Shown piece by piece: positions 26,999 through 36,577 of a stretch of DNA of 64,000 bases. Origin of the DNA: Bordetella genomosp. 13 (GTDB taxonomy: Bacteria > Pseudomonadota > Gammaproteobacteria > Burkholderiales > Burkholderiaceae_B); NCBI RefSeq assembly GCF_007679965.1, contig NZ_VEHL01000005.1:62001-126000 (forward strand), given 5' to 3'. The notes under the pieces are model-generated. The model ran no database searches. It had not been told where the DNA came from and saw only the letters and a list, made by a program, of their open reading frames with translations. The stretch's first letter is position 1, and every line of letters begins with the position of its first letter. The translations under genes were made by a program, and so were the position numbers.

Positions 26999-29900
26999 CT
27001 AAGCAGAGTCTCGGTCGAGCGCAATGGTGTGTTCTTCGAAGTGCCTCCAAAACCTATCATTAAATGATGTGCCTATTGTCCATGCTCGGCGCAATTTCTG
27101 GTCTAGCGCGGCTCGATTACTTGGTTCCAGGGCCTTCCTAAACATCACTGCTGCCAAGGCTAAGGCTTCCATAGCACTTTCTTCATCCGACTCCTGCATG
27201 CCCGCTCCGTAGTACGCCTCTACGGTCGAGAAGTACGCTGACCTAATCACGGGCGGTAGGTCTTCATCATCATCAGCCGCATGGTGGAGAAGGTGCGCAA
27301 ATACCGTTGCGAGGCGGGATTTCGCCGGGACTTGGATATCCGTTCTCAGGCTTGCTTTCCAGTACCACACTAGCGTGAGGGCTGGCGCAATAGTCGAAAA
27401 GAGCTCTGGATTGGACGAGAGACTCTTAAGCAACATTACGATATTTTGATGTAGTTGCTCATACGGAAGTCTGACGTTCCATATCCCTTCTAGTATTGGC
27501 TCAGCTATTATGTCTTCTTGGATAAGACTTGCCGCTTCCGCCACTGTCATGCGTGGCGATAAAATCGGAGGAAGGCTGGCAATTATTGCTTGAATAGGAA
27601 TATGCAGGGAAACATGCCAACGGCATAAAAGGCTTACTCTCTCTGCGTGTTCGCGTTCGCTAATTATTCCCCTCTCTTTCGACCAGTGAAGTAAATCCAA
27701 AGTGCATATGCGTTGTTTGTTTGGTTGATTGTCGGTAACCCAAACGGAAAACCAGGCATCGTCCGAGTAAAGCGTGTAGTTCAGCGTATTCGCCAAAATT
27801 CGTATGTCTGTACCATGCGCTGGTGGGCCCTCGTTAGCTGTCTGGCCTTCGTCTAACTCAGGTTCTGGCTGATAAATTTTTGCTGAATATGTGCGCAAAG
27901 TTAGCAACAACGACCTAGCTATATCAATGGCGCGGCTCAGAAAGGGAGTTGTAGCAGTTTCTCGAATAACTGCCAGTGTTCTTTGGCTAATTGCTATGTG
28001 GGGAAAGATAGAGAAGAGCGCTTCGAATAGTTTTAGGTCATGAATCACTAAGAGTGCTGGGATGTCTAGCAGCGGCGTCTCTGTCGGTGGTGTGGCAGCG
28101 TGCCATTCGGTTAAAACCATAGGTAGGTGAAATTGCCTTTGGTCACGTCTCGACAGTTTCGACATAGCCCACAGCTCTAGAGGGTCATTCACTGTCGTGA
28201 GCGCTACTCTAGGCCGCCAGCAGTACGGAAGTGGTAATTCTCCCCGTTCGAGCTCGCGTTCGAGAGACCGAGTCCTATTAAAGCGTGCTTCGAAGCCTGG
28301 ATTTACCTTTTCTAAGAGATTCGTTATGTCCTCGAGGACGGTCCCTTCGGAGACCGTGCCGACGCGGAAATATTTGGAATCTGGGAACCTTTCGGAGAAA
28401 GATTTTATTCGCGACTGTAGCTCAGCTGTGTATTCTGGGTCAGGTTCTTGCTCATTAGCGCTGGAGGCGCTAAATGAGGATAAAATGAATATTGCTTCGT
28501 CACGTTCATTGCCCTGTTGTGCCAGTTTTCCAAGGCGTCTGGCAATGGCTGGGAGCCTAGGGTTGTTGGGCTCAGTGGAAAAAACCAGGTCGAATAGTTG
28601 AAGGACAAGGGAGAATTTTTTGCGGTCGTCTTTTTCCCTAGAAATTAGCGATTCGACAATCTTGGTGGCTTTTTCGTTATCACCGAATCGTATGCTTAAC
28701 CTTAGATAAGTTGCAAGCGCCAGCTCGTCGGTTGTGTCTTTCGATAATATTTCTTCGAGAAGTCCTATGGCTTCGGACGCTAGGCCAAGCTTGTCTAGAG
28801 AGAATGCGAGAATTGTTCTAAGTTTCGAGTGTTCCGGGTACTGTGAAAGCGCGCGCTCGGCCGTGTCTCGCATCTCTCCCCATCTGGCAAGCGTGGCGTA
28901 GCAGCATGCCAACCTTGATTGAAGTTCGGGGGTTAATCGCTCTTCATTTTCAATTTCTTTTGCTATTCGTATGTAGGTTTTGGCTTCTGTTCGCTTGTTT
29001 GGGTCTAAAGAAATTAATATGTGACTGCCGATTAAAATCGGTTTGTTGTTTTTTTCGTAGTAATCAATGAGGGTTTCTAGTCTGTCTGTGCCTTCGTCGT
29101 CTCCAATTTTTTCTTTTCTAGAGAAATTCAGGAGTATCTGATATTTTTCCCAATCCGCTCGCCCATTCAGCACAGCTTCTAGAGTTTGGGCGTCTTGCGA
29201 CCGAAGCATTTCCTCCGCATGAATGATGCAGATACACAGCATCGCAGGAAATAGGGCGTGGGTGTGGTCACCACTCGCTGCATATTCGAGCGTAAGCTCC
29301 AGACACTCGTGAGCTTTGTTGTCCTCATAGAATAGCAGTGCTCGCCGAGCTTTGGCGTCATCCGTAAGTGGTTGCTTTGAATTGGCCGCTAGCGCGATGT
29401 CATACTTTCCGCAGTTTGCTGCAATTTTTTCGAGGCAGAACTGTAAATGGATGATGTCAGGGTGCTTTTCCGCAGCGCTCTGGAAGTCTGAGAGGATATG
29501 TGAGGTTTTTCCCGTTAGCAGGGCCGCCATCATCCACGCTTCGCATGCCCAGCCTATCTGTCTGGGCCATCCTAGATTCGCCAGTATTCCCCTGGCCGCT
29601 TCAAAAGTCTGCCAAGCATTGCTGAGAAGGTCTGTGTCCAATGTGGCTGGGCCGCTGGGCGATAGACGGATACACTCCACGGTAATGCGGTTTAGTCCCA
29701 GTGCTAAGTATAATTTGCACTGTGCAGACATTAATGTGATGTGTAATCTCGCGATGTCATCGAGTTGGTGGGACGCTAATTCGTGCTCGCACGATGCGTG
29801 GGTGGAGTGGACGTCTCCATTAATAAATTCAACAATACACCTGTCTACTGAAGAATTAGAGCTTGCGTCTGTTGATAGCATGCCTCGCGCGTCATCGATG

Positions 29901-30940
29901 CGTCCAGACAGCGCAAATAGTCGCGCGGTTAAGCCGATGGCGTCTGGTCCGCTGAGAGTGTTCGCTTGGTCAGCTAAGTCGTCAAATCGCGAGGTGGGCG
30001 AATTTTGAAGCCGAATTGCCATGTCGCACTCGATTCGCGCCAAGTGATTTTTAGATGCAGTTGGAACGATGTTGCATGCTTGCGTGTAGGCTTTTAGGGC
30101 CTCGCTATCGTTGCCGGTCAACTGTCGGGATTTTCCCAGCAGATACCAATATGCTCCCTGTTCATTAGCCGTGGATTTGCTTAAGTCTGACTCGACGAGG
30201 GAGAGCTGCATCAACGCTTCAGTTGCTCGGCCTTGGTTGAGAGCATTGCGAGCTGCAGTCAGTCGACCAGGAACTGTGTTTGCTGCTGCTTCCGGCCAAT
30301 AGGAGTCGGTGTCGGCTACCGCTTGGAGAAATGCTGCACCCCTCGACTCGAATCCAGAGCCTATTTTTTGTAGCAGGAGGCCTCTACTTTCCGCGTCGGC
30401 GCCCGGGATGTTTTTCTTCACTGTTGAGTTTAGACTTTTCCCCAATTCGTGAATCTGCTGTTGTTCTCTCAAGACAGGAAGAACGTCTAGGAGCTCGGTG
30501 AGCTCGTTGTGCTTAGGAACGTGAATGGTTATAGTCTGCTGCTGTTCTGATTGTGGTCTGTCAAATAGTCGAGCTAACTCATCATGAATCCACGTGTAAT
30601 ATGCTGGGCATTTCCGGGGGTCTGTATTCGCCGAGAGGTCGCACAGTACGAATAATATTGGCTCCGTACAATCTGCGTAGTAATTCAGCGTGGAAGTTTT
30701 TATGGATATAGAAAATTTGTCGCCTTCGGCGCTCAAATTTGGGGTTGTTGTTCCCTTCAATTGCAAGCGAAATATCGCTTTGTACTGCGAATCGTCTACA
30801 ACTTGGACCTGATAATCTAGGCCCACATCGTCGGTCCCCTCAAGAGACTTCGTGCGCCAAGAAGGCGGGTGGACTGCCGACAAGGTAAGGGCAGCCATAT
30901 GACCAATTTTTTGCGCTTCGGATTCTTTGGGATGATTCAC
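26999..30940 (-). CDS. Giant DUF4365-TPR-PIN protein (predicted two-nuclease defence or stress protein)
   Basis: About 1,313 residues if started at the GTG at 30938-30940; the frame is open to a GTG at 31117 and an ATG lies at 30898, so the start is uncertain. N-terminal DUF4365-like, PD-(D/E)xK-type region: GLDYQVQ with Asp42 and FRLQLKGT with Gln60-x-Lys62. A long helical middle (about 220-900) has repeated TPR-like units such as GAYWYLLGKSRQLTGNDSEA and LGLASEAIGLLEEILS. Near the C-terminus is a PIN-like nuclease domain: LLVIHDLKLFEALF, YSDDAWFSVW, then CTLDLLHWSKERGIIS. The DNA is much more AT-rich than the chromosome. Likely foreign cargo with sensor TPRs between two nuclease domains. 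Confidence 0.7.
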   Translation of the reverse strand: MNHPKESEAQKIGHMAALTLSAVHPPSWRTKSLEGTDDVGLDYQVQVVDDSQYKAIFRLQLKGTTTPNLSAEGDKFSISIKTSTLNYYADCTEPILFVLCDLSANTDPRKCPAYYTWIHDELARLFDRPQSEQQQTITIHVPKHNELTELLDVLPVLREQQQIHELGKSLNSTVKKNIPGADAESRGLLLQKIGSGFESRGAAFLQAVADTDSYWPEAAANTVPGRLTAARNALNQGRATEALMQLSLVESDLSKSTANEQGAYWYLLGKSRQLTGNDSEALKAYTQACNIVPTASKNHLARIECDMAIRLQNSPTSRFDDLADQANTLSGPDAIGLTARLFALSGRIDDARGMLSTDASSNSSVDRCIVEFINGDVHSTHASCEHELASHQLDDIARLHITLMSAQCKLYLALGLNRITVECIRLSPSGPATLDTDLLSNAWQTFEAARGILANLGWPRQIGWACEAWMMAALLTGKTSHILSDFQSAAEKHPDIIHLQFCLEKIAANCGKYDIALAANSKQPLTDDAKARRALLFYEDNKAHECLELTLEYAASGDHTHALFPAMLCICIIHAEEMLRSQDAQTLEAVLNGRADWEKYQILLNFSRKEKIGDDEGTDRLETLIDYYEKNNKPILIGSHILISLDPNKRTEAKTYIRIAKEIENEERLTPELQSRLACCYATLARWGEMRDTAERALSQYPEHSKLRTILAFSLDKLGLASEAIGLLEEILSKDTTDELALATYLRLSIRFGDNEKATKIVESLISREKDDRKKFSLVLQLFDLVFSTEPNNPRLPAIARRLGKLAQQGNERDEAIFILSSFSASSANEQEPDPEYTAELQSRIKSFSERFPDSKYFRVGTVSEGTVLEDITNLLEKVNPGFEARFNRTRSLERELERGELPLPYCWRPRVALTTVNDPLELWAMSKLSRRDQRQFHLPMVLTEWHAATPPTETPLLDIPALLVIHDLKLFEALFSIFPHIAISQRTLAVIRETATTPFLSRAIDIARSLLLTLRTYSAKIYQPEPELDEGQTANEGPPAHGTDIRILANTLNYTLYSDDAWFSVWVTDNQPNKQRICTLDLLHWSKERGIISEREHAERVSLLCRWHVSLHIPIQAIIASLPPILSPRMTVAEAASLIQEDIIAEPILEGIWNVRLPYEQLHQNIVMLLKSLSSNPELFSTIAPALTLVWYWKASLRTDIQVPAKSRLATVFAHLLHHAADDDEDLPPVIRSAYFSTVEAYYGAGMQESDEESAMEALALAAVMFRKALEPSNRAALDQKLRRAWTIGTSFNDRFWRHFEEHTIALDRDSA

Positions 30941-31352
30941 GATTGAGCTTATGGACGTAGATGTTTGGTTCGGGGTCTTGCTTGCACGCAGTGTTAGAAG
31001 GTGGGCTGCTTCGATGACATGAGCTCGATGGATATCGTCCTGAGCCCGATGCAGTAGCGTTAGTGCCAACCAGCACCGCCCAGGGAAAGTCGCGGCTGCC
31101 CATTCCGCCTGGGCCACTAGGCGCTCCAGCGGGGCTCACAGAAAACTGACCCGGCATTTGCATCGAAAACTGACGCAGCCCTAATTTGATTGGGTCTGGG
31201 TTGCCACAGTTTTGGCTGCTTTACGCTCCTTTTTGGACCGTGTGCTGCCGTTTTGGAGTAGGTACCGAGCAGGATAGAGTTCACGAGGTGGGGCAACTCT
31301 GCCGGCAAATCAAAAGTCTATGTCTAAATTTTGACGCTTCGGTCATGGAGGG
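30941..31352. other. Spacer with degenerate IS-end-like motifs
   Basis: No separate gene is assigned; part may be an N-terminal extension of the giant protein. 31141-31174 holds two copies of GAAAACTGAC around CCGGCATTTGCATC, the layout of degenerate IS21-type ends. ACCCGGCATTTGCA at 31149-31162 recurs at 35903-35916 on the other side of the OLD/UvrD gene pair. Confidence 0.35.
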
Positions 31353-33269
31353 CTAGTGTTGGCTGCCTGTGAGTACGTCCTGTGTGATAACCGAAGCCTC
31401 GGGGAATATGCCGCTTGCGACGATGTGAGTCGCGGTCGCCCTGGGGTCTGCGACAAAGAATACCAATGCCAGACCACGCTTGGCGCGAGTGCAGCACACA
31501 TAGAGCAGCCGCAGAGTCCGGCTCCACGTGTTGTCCTCACCGTTCGCAAAGGCAGCTCGGTCAGCAGCACTGGCCTGTGCGTCGCCCAGCACCTTCTCAT
31601 AGTCATAGAGCCGGTAGTCGTTCTCCTCTTCATCCATCACCACGAGCACTCGGTCGAACTGCGCCCCCTTGACGCCGTGCTGTGTCGCGAAAGGAGACCC
31701 TTCCGAGAGGTATTGGCCATAGGACGTCAATTGCGGAGCCGGGCAGTCCAGGAGCTTTAGGACGGGCAGGTCCGAAGGCAACCCTCCGTCCGCCTCGCTT
31801 CCTTCGGCTTCGGCCGGGGCGCCTTTGAGACCAAGTACGCGTTCAAGACGCTCATCCAGGGCAAGCAGCCCAGTGGCGCGCAAGTGCATCGCCACGTCCC
31901 GAATCGAGCAGCTTTCGTCGTTCATCATTCGGACCAACTCCAGTTTGGCCTCCCGAAGCTCGCGAAGCAGATGTGCGCCATTCTTCCCAGCAAGGTTGCT
32001 TGCTGCTAGGCGAGGGCAGCGCGCGCGGAGAATGTTCATTGCCTCAAACTCATTTCCGTTCTGCATGGCAGCGACCAGAGGAAGCACAAAGCCCAGGAAT
32101 GGCTGGACCGGCCAGCCCGTTCCATCCAGAAGTCCCTGCTTGATGCTGTCGGGCGCTCTTTCCGATAACGCTGCGAAGATGCCGTCCCAGCCGAGGCGCT
32201 TTGCCGCAATTCGGTGGACGATGACCAGTATCTTGACCGCGAGCTCCGGCTGTACCCAGCCGTCGTCGGCATCGGCCGCTGCACACCATGCCCGCACTTT
32301 GGCCAAGGCCTCGTTGCGGTTCATCGTCTTGGGCAGGATGAAGATGCGAGCAGAGCCCTCCACTGGTCGCTCGGTCCCGTCAAGTTCTTCGTGCAGCCCT
32401 CGCTCCTGCTTCAGACCATCGCCCTGTGCCCTGATGGCATTTGCGACGTGCAAGATGCTCTGGGCAGACCGAAAGTTCTCTGGCTTTGTGATGCTTTTCC
32501 ACCCGTCTTCGAGCCCAATCGAGCCTGAACCTCTGAGGTAAATCTTCTGCATTGGGTCGCCGAAGAATCCGATACAGAACCGACCCCGCATTTGTGCCTC
32601 CACCATCTTGAAGGACTCGACGACCTCTTCGAAAGTGTCCTGACTCTCATCGATGAAGACGAAGGGGTAGTTCAGCGCCACAAGCCGTCTGAACAGGGGG
32701 CGAGTCTTTAGAAGATGGTCCGCAAGCTGAATGATGTCCTCATGGCCCAGTATGCCCTTCGGGTAGTCGCTACCCATGCCATATCGGAACGACCTGACCT
32801 TTTCTATCTCCTCCAAATGCCTTGCGAGGCGTTCCTGGTCACGCTTATTGTTGTCGCGCGTGTTCTGACGAACCTTTGGACCGAAGTTCATCGCCTTCTC
32901 GACCAGTTCATTAATTCGGCGTTGGAGGTCCATACGCAGCCAAACTTTGATGTCAGCTTGGAAGCTGCTCGCGATGGCCCAGTAGAAACTGTGGATAGTC
33001 GAGACGTGCACAAGCGCGTCCGCGTTGACATCCTCTCGGATTTCGTTGGCAGCAACTTCCGTGTACGTGATGCAGGCGACTTTCTGCTTCTTCATCAGCA
33101 TCGTTGCGCCATGCTCTGCAATGACGCGGTCCATCGCTTTGATAAGCGAAGTCGTCTTCCCGGAACCTGCTCCAGCCGTAACTACGAAAGGCGTCGCTGG
33201 GACCGATTTGATACAAGCATGGATTTCCTTATCTGCATCCGTGTCGGGACTGTTCGTGCGTCTGCTCAT
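31353..33269 (-). CDS. gajB: UvrD/PcrA-like helicase, Gabija GajB-like
   Basis: 638 residues from the ATG at 33267-33269, which overlaps the stop of the upstream nuclease gene by four bases (ATGA). Superfamily 1 helicase motifs: Walker A TAGAGSGKTT (31-40), motif II FIDESQDTF (205-213), motif III FFGDPMQKIY (235-244), motif V around QHGVKGAQFDRVLVV and motif VI YVCCTRAKRG (590-599). In Gabija, the GajB helicase acts with the OLD-type GajA nuclease on phage DNA. It is longer than the ~490-residue prototype GajB, so it could also be a general class-2-OLD-associated helicase. Cytoplasmic. Confidence 0.75.
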   Translation of the reverse strand: MSRRTNSPDTDADKEIHACIKSVPATPFVVTAGAGSGKTTSLIKAMDRVIAEHGATMLMKKQKVACITYTEVAANEIREDVNADALVHVSTIHSFYWAIASSFQADIKVWLRMDLQRRINELVEKAMNFGPKVRQNTRDNNKRDQERLARHLEEIEKVRSFRYGMGSDYPKGILGHEDIIQLADHLLKTRPLFRRLVALNYPFVFIDESQDTFEEVVESFKMVEAQMRGRFCIGFFGDPMQKIYLRGSGSIGLEDGWKSITKPENFRSAQSILHVANAIRAQGDGLKQERGLHEELDGTERPVEGSARIFILPKTMNRNEALAKVRAWCAAADADDGWVQPELAVKILVIVHRIAAKRLGWDGIFAALSERAPDSIKQGLLDGTGWPVQPFLGFVLPLVAAMQNGNEFEAMNILRARCPRLAASNLAGKNGAHLLRELREAKLELVRMMNDESCSIRDVAMHLRATGLLALDERLERVLGLKGAPAEAEGSEADGGLPSDLPVLKLLDCPAPQLTSYGQYLSEGSPFATQHGVKGAQFDRVLVVMDEEENDYRLYDYEKVLGDAQASAADRAAFANGEDNTWSRTLRLLYVCCTRAKRGLALVFFVADPRATATHIVASGIFPEASVITQDVLTGSQH

Positions 33270-35632
33270 TGCGCGGCTCCGGCCTCTACAAGGAAAGCAC
33301 CGTCGTTCACCGGCTCGATGGCGGCAGCGCCAGCCGCGACAGCGACCTCCGCCTCTTGCTCGTGTGCGACTCGCTCCTCTAGCCAGACCAGTCCTTCTGA
33401 GATGTAGGTTGGCACCCTCCACTGGTTGAGCGGTCCGCTTGCCAGAACCTCCAATGCGAATCGAGTCTTGTCGAAGCTTCGGCTGACCACACGCTTGTGT
33501 AGCCCCAGAGCAAGCTCCTCAGGCGTGGTGGCTGCTTTGCGCAACTTGAGCCCAATCCGCCGATTGGCCGCAGCTTGGCACCAAGCCGCATTCTCAAGGC
33601 CGAACGCTTCTTCCAGGGTTCGACCGCAACGCTCCACCGTATTACCCTCGACCGTAACCGGTATTGGTGTCTGGTAGGCAACGCGGACATGAGCGTCGGT
33701 CGCGCTGGCAAGTGCAAAAACTTTCTGCTCGGGGGTGGCTTTCCAAAGCTCATCTACGGAATGCTTCTTCGGGAGCCAGCTAATGAGCGTCTGGTTCGCC
33801 GTCACCGCGTGCGGAACGTGCGCATGACATGTACTTCCGCGCTTCTTGGACGTTGCCTTCTCACCGCCATCGCCCTCACCGACCTCTTCGACCTCGAAGG
33901 GCCGGAGCTCATCTTCATCCTCATCGGCGCCCACGTCAGCAGTTGCGTCCTCCTTGACCTCTACGCTGTCCAGGTCGGTGACGACCAGCGTGGTGAGTCC
34001 GACGAACTCGATGAGCTCCTGGAAACGATGTGCGAACGCCCCACCGACCTCCAGAATGGTGAGCGCAGATGAGCGTAGCCGCGGCGCGGCCGTCTCAATC
34101 ATGGCGGGCATCAGCAGCCGCTCGACATTTCCCTCCACCAGCACGGCGGCATCCGAAAAGAACAGGTCACAGTGCGTGAGTTTGAGGTATCGCTGCAGGA
34201 ACTCGCGTGCCTCCTTTTCGGTGTCGCCGGCCTTGAAGCGAGAGAGATTGCGGACGTCGGTGTGGTGTTCCAACTCGGCACTGACACGGCGGAAGTAACG
34301 GATTGGCGAGAACCCTCTTTCATAGAGGATGTGGGGAGAGTGCGTCGTCACCACCAACTGCGTGTGGAAGAAGGAGTCTTGGTCCTCCTTGTCCTCCTCG
34401 AGCAGCTTGAGCACGTTGCGGATGAAAACCTGCTGAATCTGCGCGTGCAGATGTGCCTCAGGCTCCTCGATGAACACGAGATGCAACGGGGCTCGCTCTG
34501 CTTCATCACGGTTCCACCGTTCGTGCAGGTCGAGAAGCTCGACGACCATGTACACGAGATTCTTGAAACCAAGTCCGTTGTAGCTATCGGGCAGATGTGC
34601 CGGGACGTTCCCTGGAACAACATAGTGGACTTTGGCATCTTGTCCGAGGACAGTGCTCGGTTCCAAAGCGGCTCGAATAACGATGTCAGGGTTGTTAACG
34701 CCGGGGTAGCCGAGCTTCTTGAGCCGGTCAAGGGTGTCTTTGAAGACCTCCTGCAAATGGAAGTTCAAACCCTTCTCGGAGGCATCCAGAGCCTGCAGAG
34801 CTTGGTGGTCGTCGCCACGCTTCTCGAGGTGGCGCTGGTAGAAGCGGCTGAGCTTGCGGGATAGGTTCTCCGAACGGGAGCTGGTTCCTTCGTCCGGGTC
34901 GTCCAAGTGGCGCTGAGCGCGCAAAAAGTCGACCTTCAGCAAGGACTTGATGACCGCTGCACCTCCCCTGTCCTTGTCTCCGGCTATGGACAACGGAGAG
35001 TAGTCAACGTTTTTCTCTCGATACCCCTCGAACTCACGCTCGTCTAAGACGTAGTAGCGAAAGGTGTATTCCGTTGCCAATGCCTTGGTCAGGTACTTGG
35101 TCAAGCTTTCTGGCCATGGCTTGTAGTCACTAAAGTCTGTCCCAACCGCACCGGCGGCACCCTTTGCCTTCGCCGCTTTTTCAGCTAACGCCTTGGCCGC
35201 CTCGTTGCCCTTCCCGCGCAGGTTTCTAAAACGATGAAAAAGTTCGTCTTGGTTCTTTGGCTCAAAGGCCACACGAACACCGACGCATTTCCCATCCCAG
35301 TCGGTACTAGGAAGCAGCGGCATAGCTGCAACCAAGTCCTGTTCACCCACGCGGAACCACATGTCGAGCGAAATACTTGGAAGCGATTTCTGTTCCCCTC
35401 CCTCATCTGGAATAGGCTCCCCAGCTTCATCAATGCCAGGCCAAAGCGCGGCGCTGAAATCAAAGAGTTCAAATCGCTTCGCATCCCCCCGCAATAGGGA
35501 GAACAATCCCTGGACTGCGGAAGTCTTTCCACTGTTGTTCGCGCCAACAAAAATGGAAATCTTGTCGTCTAGCTCGATTACGACATCGCGCAACCTGCGG
35601 TAGTTCTGCAGCCGATAGGCTTGGAGCCTCAT
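33266..35632 (-). CDS. gajA: OLD-family ATPase-TOPRIM nuclease, Gabija GajA-like
   Basis: 788 residues from the ATG at 35630-35632 (AGAGGGG six bases upstream; an ATG two codons earlier is possible). ABC-type ATPase: Walker A VGANNSGKT (29-37), signature/Walker B VFIEEPEAHLH (386-396) and the switch histidine in TTHSPHI (429-435). TOPRIM domain: AVLVEGNVERL (497-507) and VVTDLDSVEV (550-559). An acidic/Lys-rich insert follows the DLD motif (~560-600). GajA forms a complex with GajB that cuts phage DNA when nucleotides are depleted. It is larger than the ~580-residue prototype, with extra C-terminal sequence. Gene order A-B and coupling match the system. Confidence 0.78.
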   Translation of the reverse strand: MRLQAYRLQNYRRLRDVVIELDDKISIFVGANNSGKTSAVQGLFSLLRGDAKRFELFDFSAALWPGIDEAGEPIPDEGGEQKSLPSISLDMWFRVGEQDLVAAMPLLPSTDWDGKCVGVRVAFEPKNQDELFHRFRNLRGKGNEAAKALAEKAAKAKGAAGAVGTDFSDYKPWPESLTKYLTKALATEYTFRYYVLDEREFEGYREKNVDYSPLSIAGDKDRGGAAVIKSLLKVDFLRAQRHLDDPDEGTSSRSENLSRKLSRFYQRHLEKRGDDHQALQALDASEKGLNFHLQEVFKDTLDRLKKLGYPGVNNPDIVIRAALEPSTVLGQDAKVHYVVPGNVPAHLPDSYNGLGFKNLVYMVVELLDLHERWNRDEAERAPLHLVFIEEPEAHLHAQIQQVFIRNVLKLLEEDKEDQDSFFHTQLVVTTHSPHILYERGFSPIRYFRRVSAELEHHTDVRNLSRFKAGDTEKEAREFLQRYLKLTHCDLFFSDAAVLVEGNVERLLMPAMIETAAPRLRSSALTILEVGGAFAHRFQELIEFVGLTTLVVTDLDSVEVKEDATADVGADEDEDELRPFEVEEVGEGDGGEKATSKKRGSTCHAHVPHAVTANQTLISWLPKKHSVDELWKATPEQKVFALASATDAHVRVAYQTPIPVTVEGNTVERCGRTLEEAFGLENAAWCQAAANRRIGLKLRKAATTPEELALGLHKRVVSRSFDKTRFALEVLASGPLNQWRVPTYISEGLVWLEERVAHEQEAEVAVAAGAAAIEPVNDGAFLVEAGAAQ

Positions 35633-36150
35633 GGACATCCCCTCTGGTAATTCGCTGTTCAACGCCCAAGGCTAGAAAGCGAGCCGCAACTATTTTTTGA
35701 AATTTCAGGCCGGCGACCGCCTATCAAAGACCAATGCGGAGCGAATCAAGCCATCTCTTTATAGAGTGCCAACCGTTACAAGAGCTTACCGCGCAGAAAT
35801 GGGATTAGCCAACACGTTGAACTATTTCTGCGGCGCAGACTGTTCTCCCAGTCATAGGGCCCGCGCCAAACGTTGGCTTAGGCCACCCTGACGCAGGGGC
35901 GCACCCGGCATTTGCACGTTTTGCGATGAACTGTTCCCATAAGCTGGCATTTCGTGAAGAAGTCAGAAACACGCAGTGTCGGCCAGCAAAGAGCGTGGCC
36001 GAAACGGTGTTTGGCGTTGGGCTTGACCATGCTCTTCGCAAGATACTGGGCGACACGAAACCCTAGATGTAGTCCTGCTAGAAGCCTATAAGCCAGCGGT
36101 TGCGCGACGCCAGCCCCGCTCACCGACACGGGGCTCGAGGCCCCGCTTGC
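35633..36150. other. 500-bp gap upstream of the gajA-like gene
   Basis: No convincing gene; the stretch should hold the promoter of the gajAB-like operon. 35888-35916 contains CTGACGCAGG and ACCCGGCATTTGCA, motifs also found at 31149-31180. Short minus-strand frames near 35878-36129 show no recognised domain. Confidence 0.35.
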
Positions 36151-36411
36151 TCACCAACTTGGCCCGGCCGATAGCCCGGGAGGCGGCGATTCGATGGGCT
36201 GGCGTAGCACCAGCTCGATGCCTAGGAGGCTGAGGAGTTCCAGGATACGGTCGGCGCTGACTTTGTCGGCGTTGCGCTCAAGACTGGAGAAAGCCTGTTG
36301 GCTGATGCCGAGACGCAAGGCGGTATCCCCCTGGGTTAACCCCTTCTGGTTGCGGAAAGCTCGAAGCAATGTTGGCAGCTGTCCCGCCGTCCGGACTGTG
36401 AAATCGGGCAT
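36151..36411 (-). CDS. XRE-family helix-turn-helix regulator, HipB-like, without HipA
   Basis: 86 residues from the ATG at 36409-36411. The XRE helix-turn-helix is clear: LTQGDTALRLGISQQAFSSL (residues ~25-44), followed by ILELLSLLGIELVLRQ, the typical HipB end. HipB normally neutralises a HipA kinase, but no hipA lies on either side, so it is an orphan regulator, possibly of the neighbouring cargo. A perfect 16-bp inverted repeat lies 30 bp upstream. Confidence 0.75.
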   Translation of the reverse strand: MPDFTVRTAGQLPTLLRAFRNQKGLTQGDTALRLGISQQAFSSLERNADKVSADRILELLSLLGIELVLRQPIESPPPGLSAGPSW

Positions 36412-36440
36412 ATAAACCTTATGTGCACGTCGTTCTACAT

Positions 36441-36456
36441 GCTTTATACGTAAAGC
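36441..36456. promoter_or_regulatory. Operator candidate for the HipB-like gene
   Basis: GCTTTA-TACG-TAAAGC is a perfect 6+4+6 inverted repeat 30 bp upstream of the HipB-like start, in an AT-rich promoter-like region. Confidence 0.5.
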
Positions 36457-36577
36457 AAAATACAACTGATGAGTTGTATTTTTCTTTTACAAAACAAAGC
36501 TTGTGGGAAATGGGGGCATCACCGGTGTCAAGCGCGCGGACAGCCGCGAATGCACCTAATGAGTAGGTGCACTCCAT

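Noticed and set aside
36151-36411. HipBA toxin-antitoxin system
   Set aside because: Only the HipB-like half is present; no HipA kinase frame on either side.
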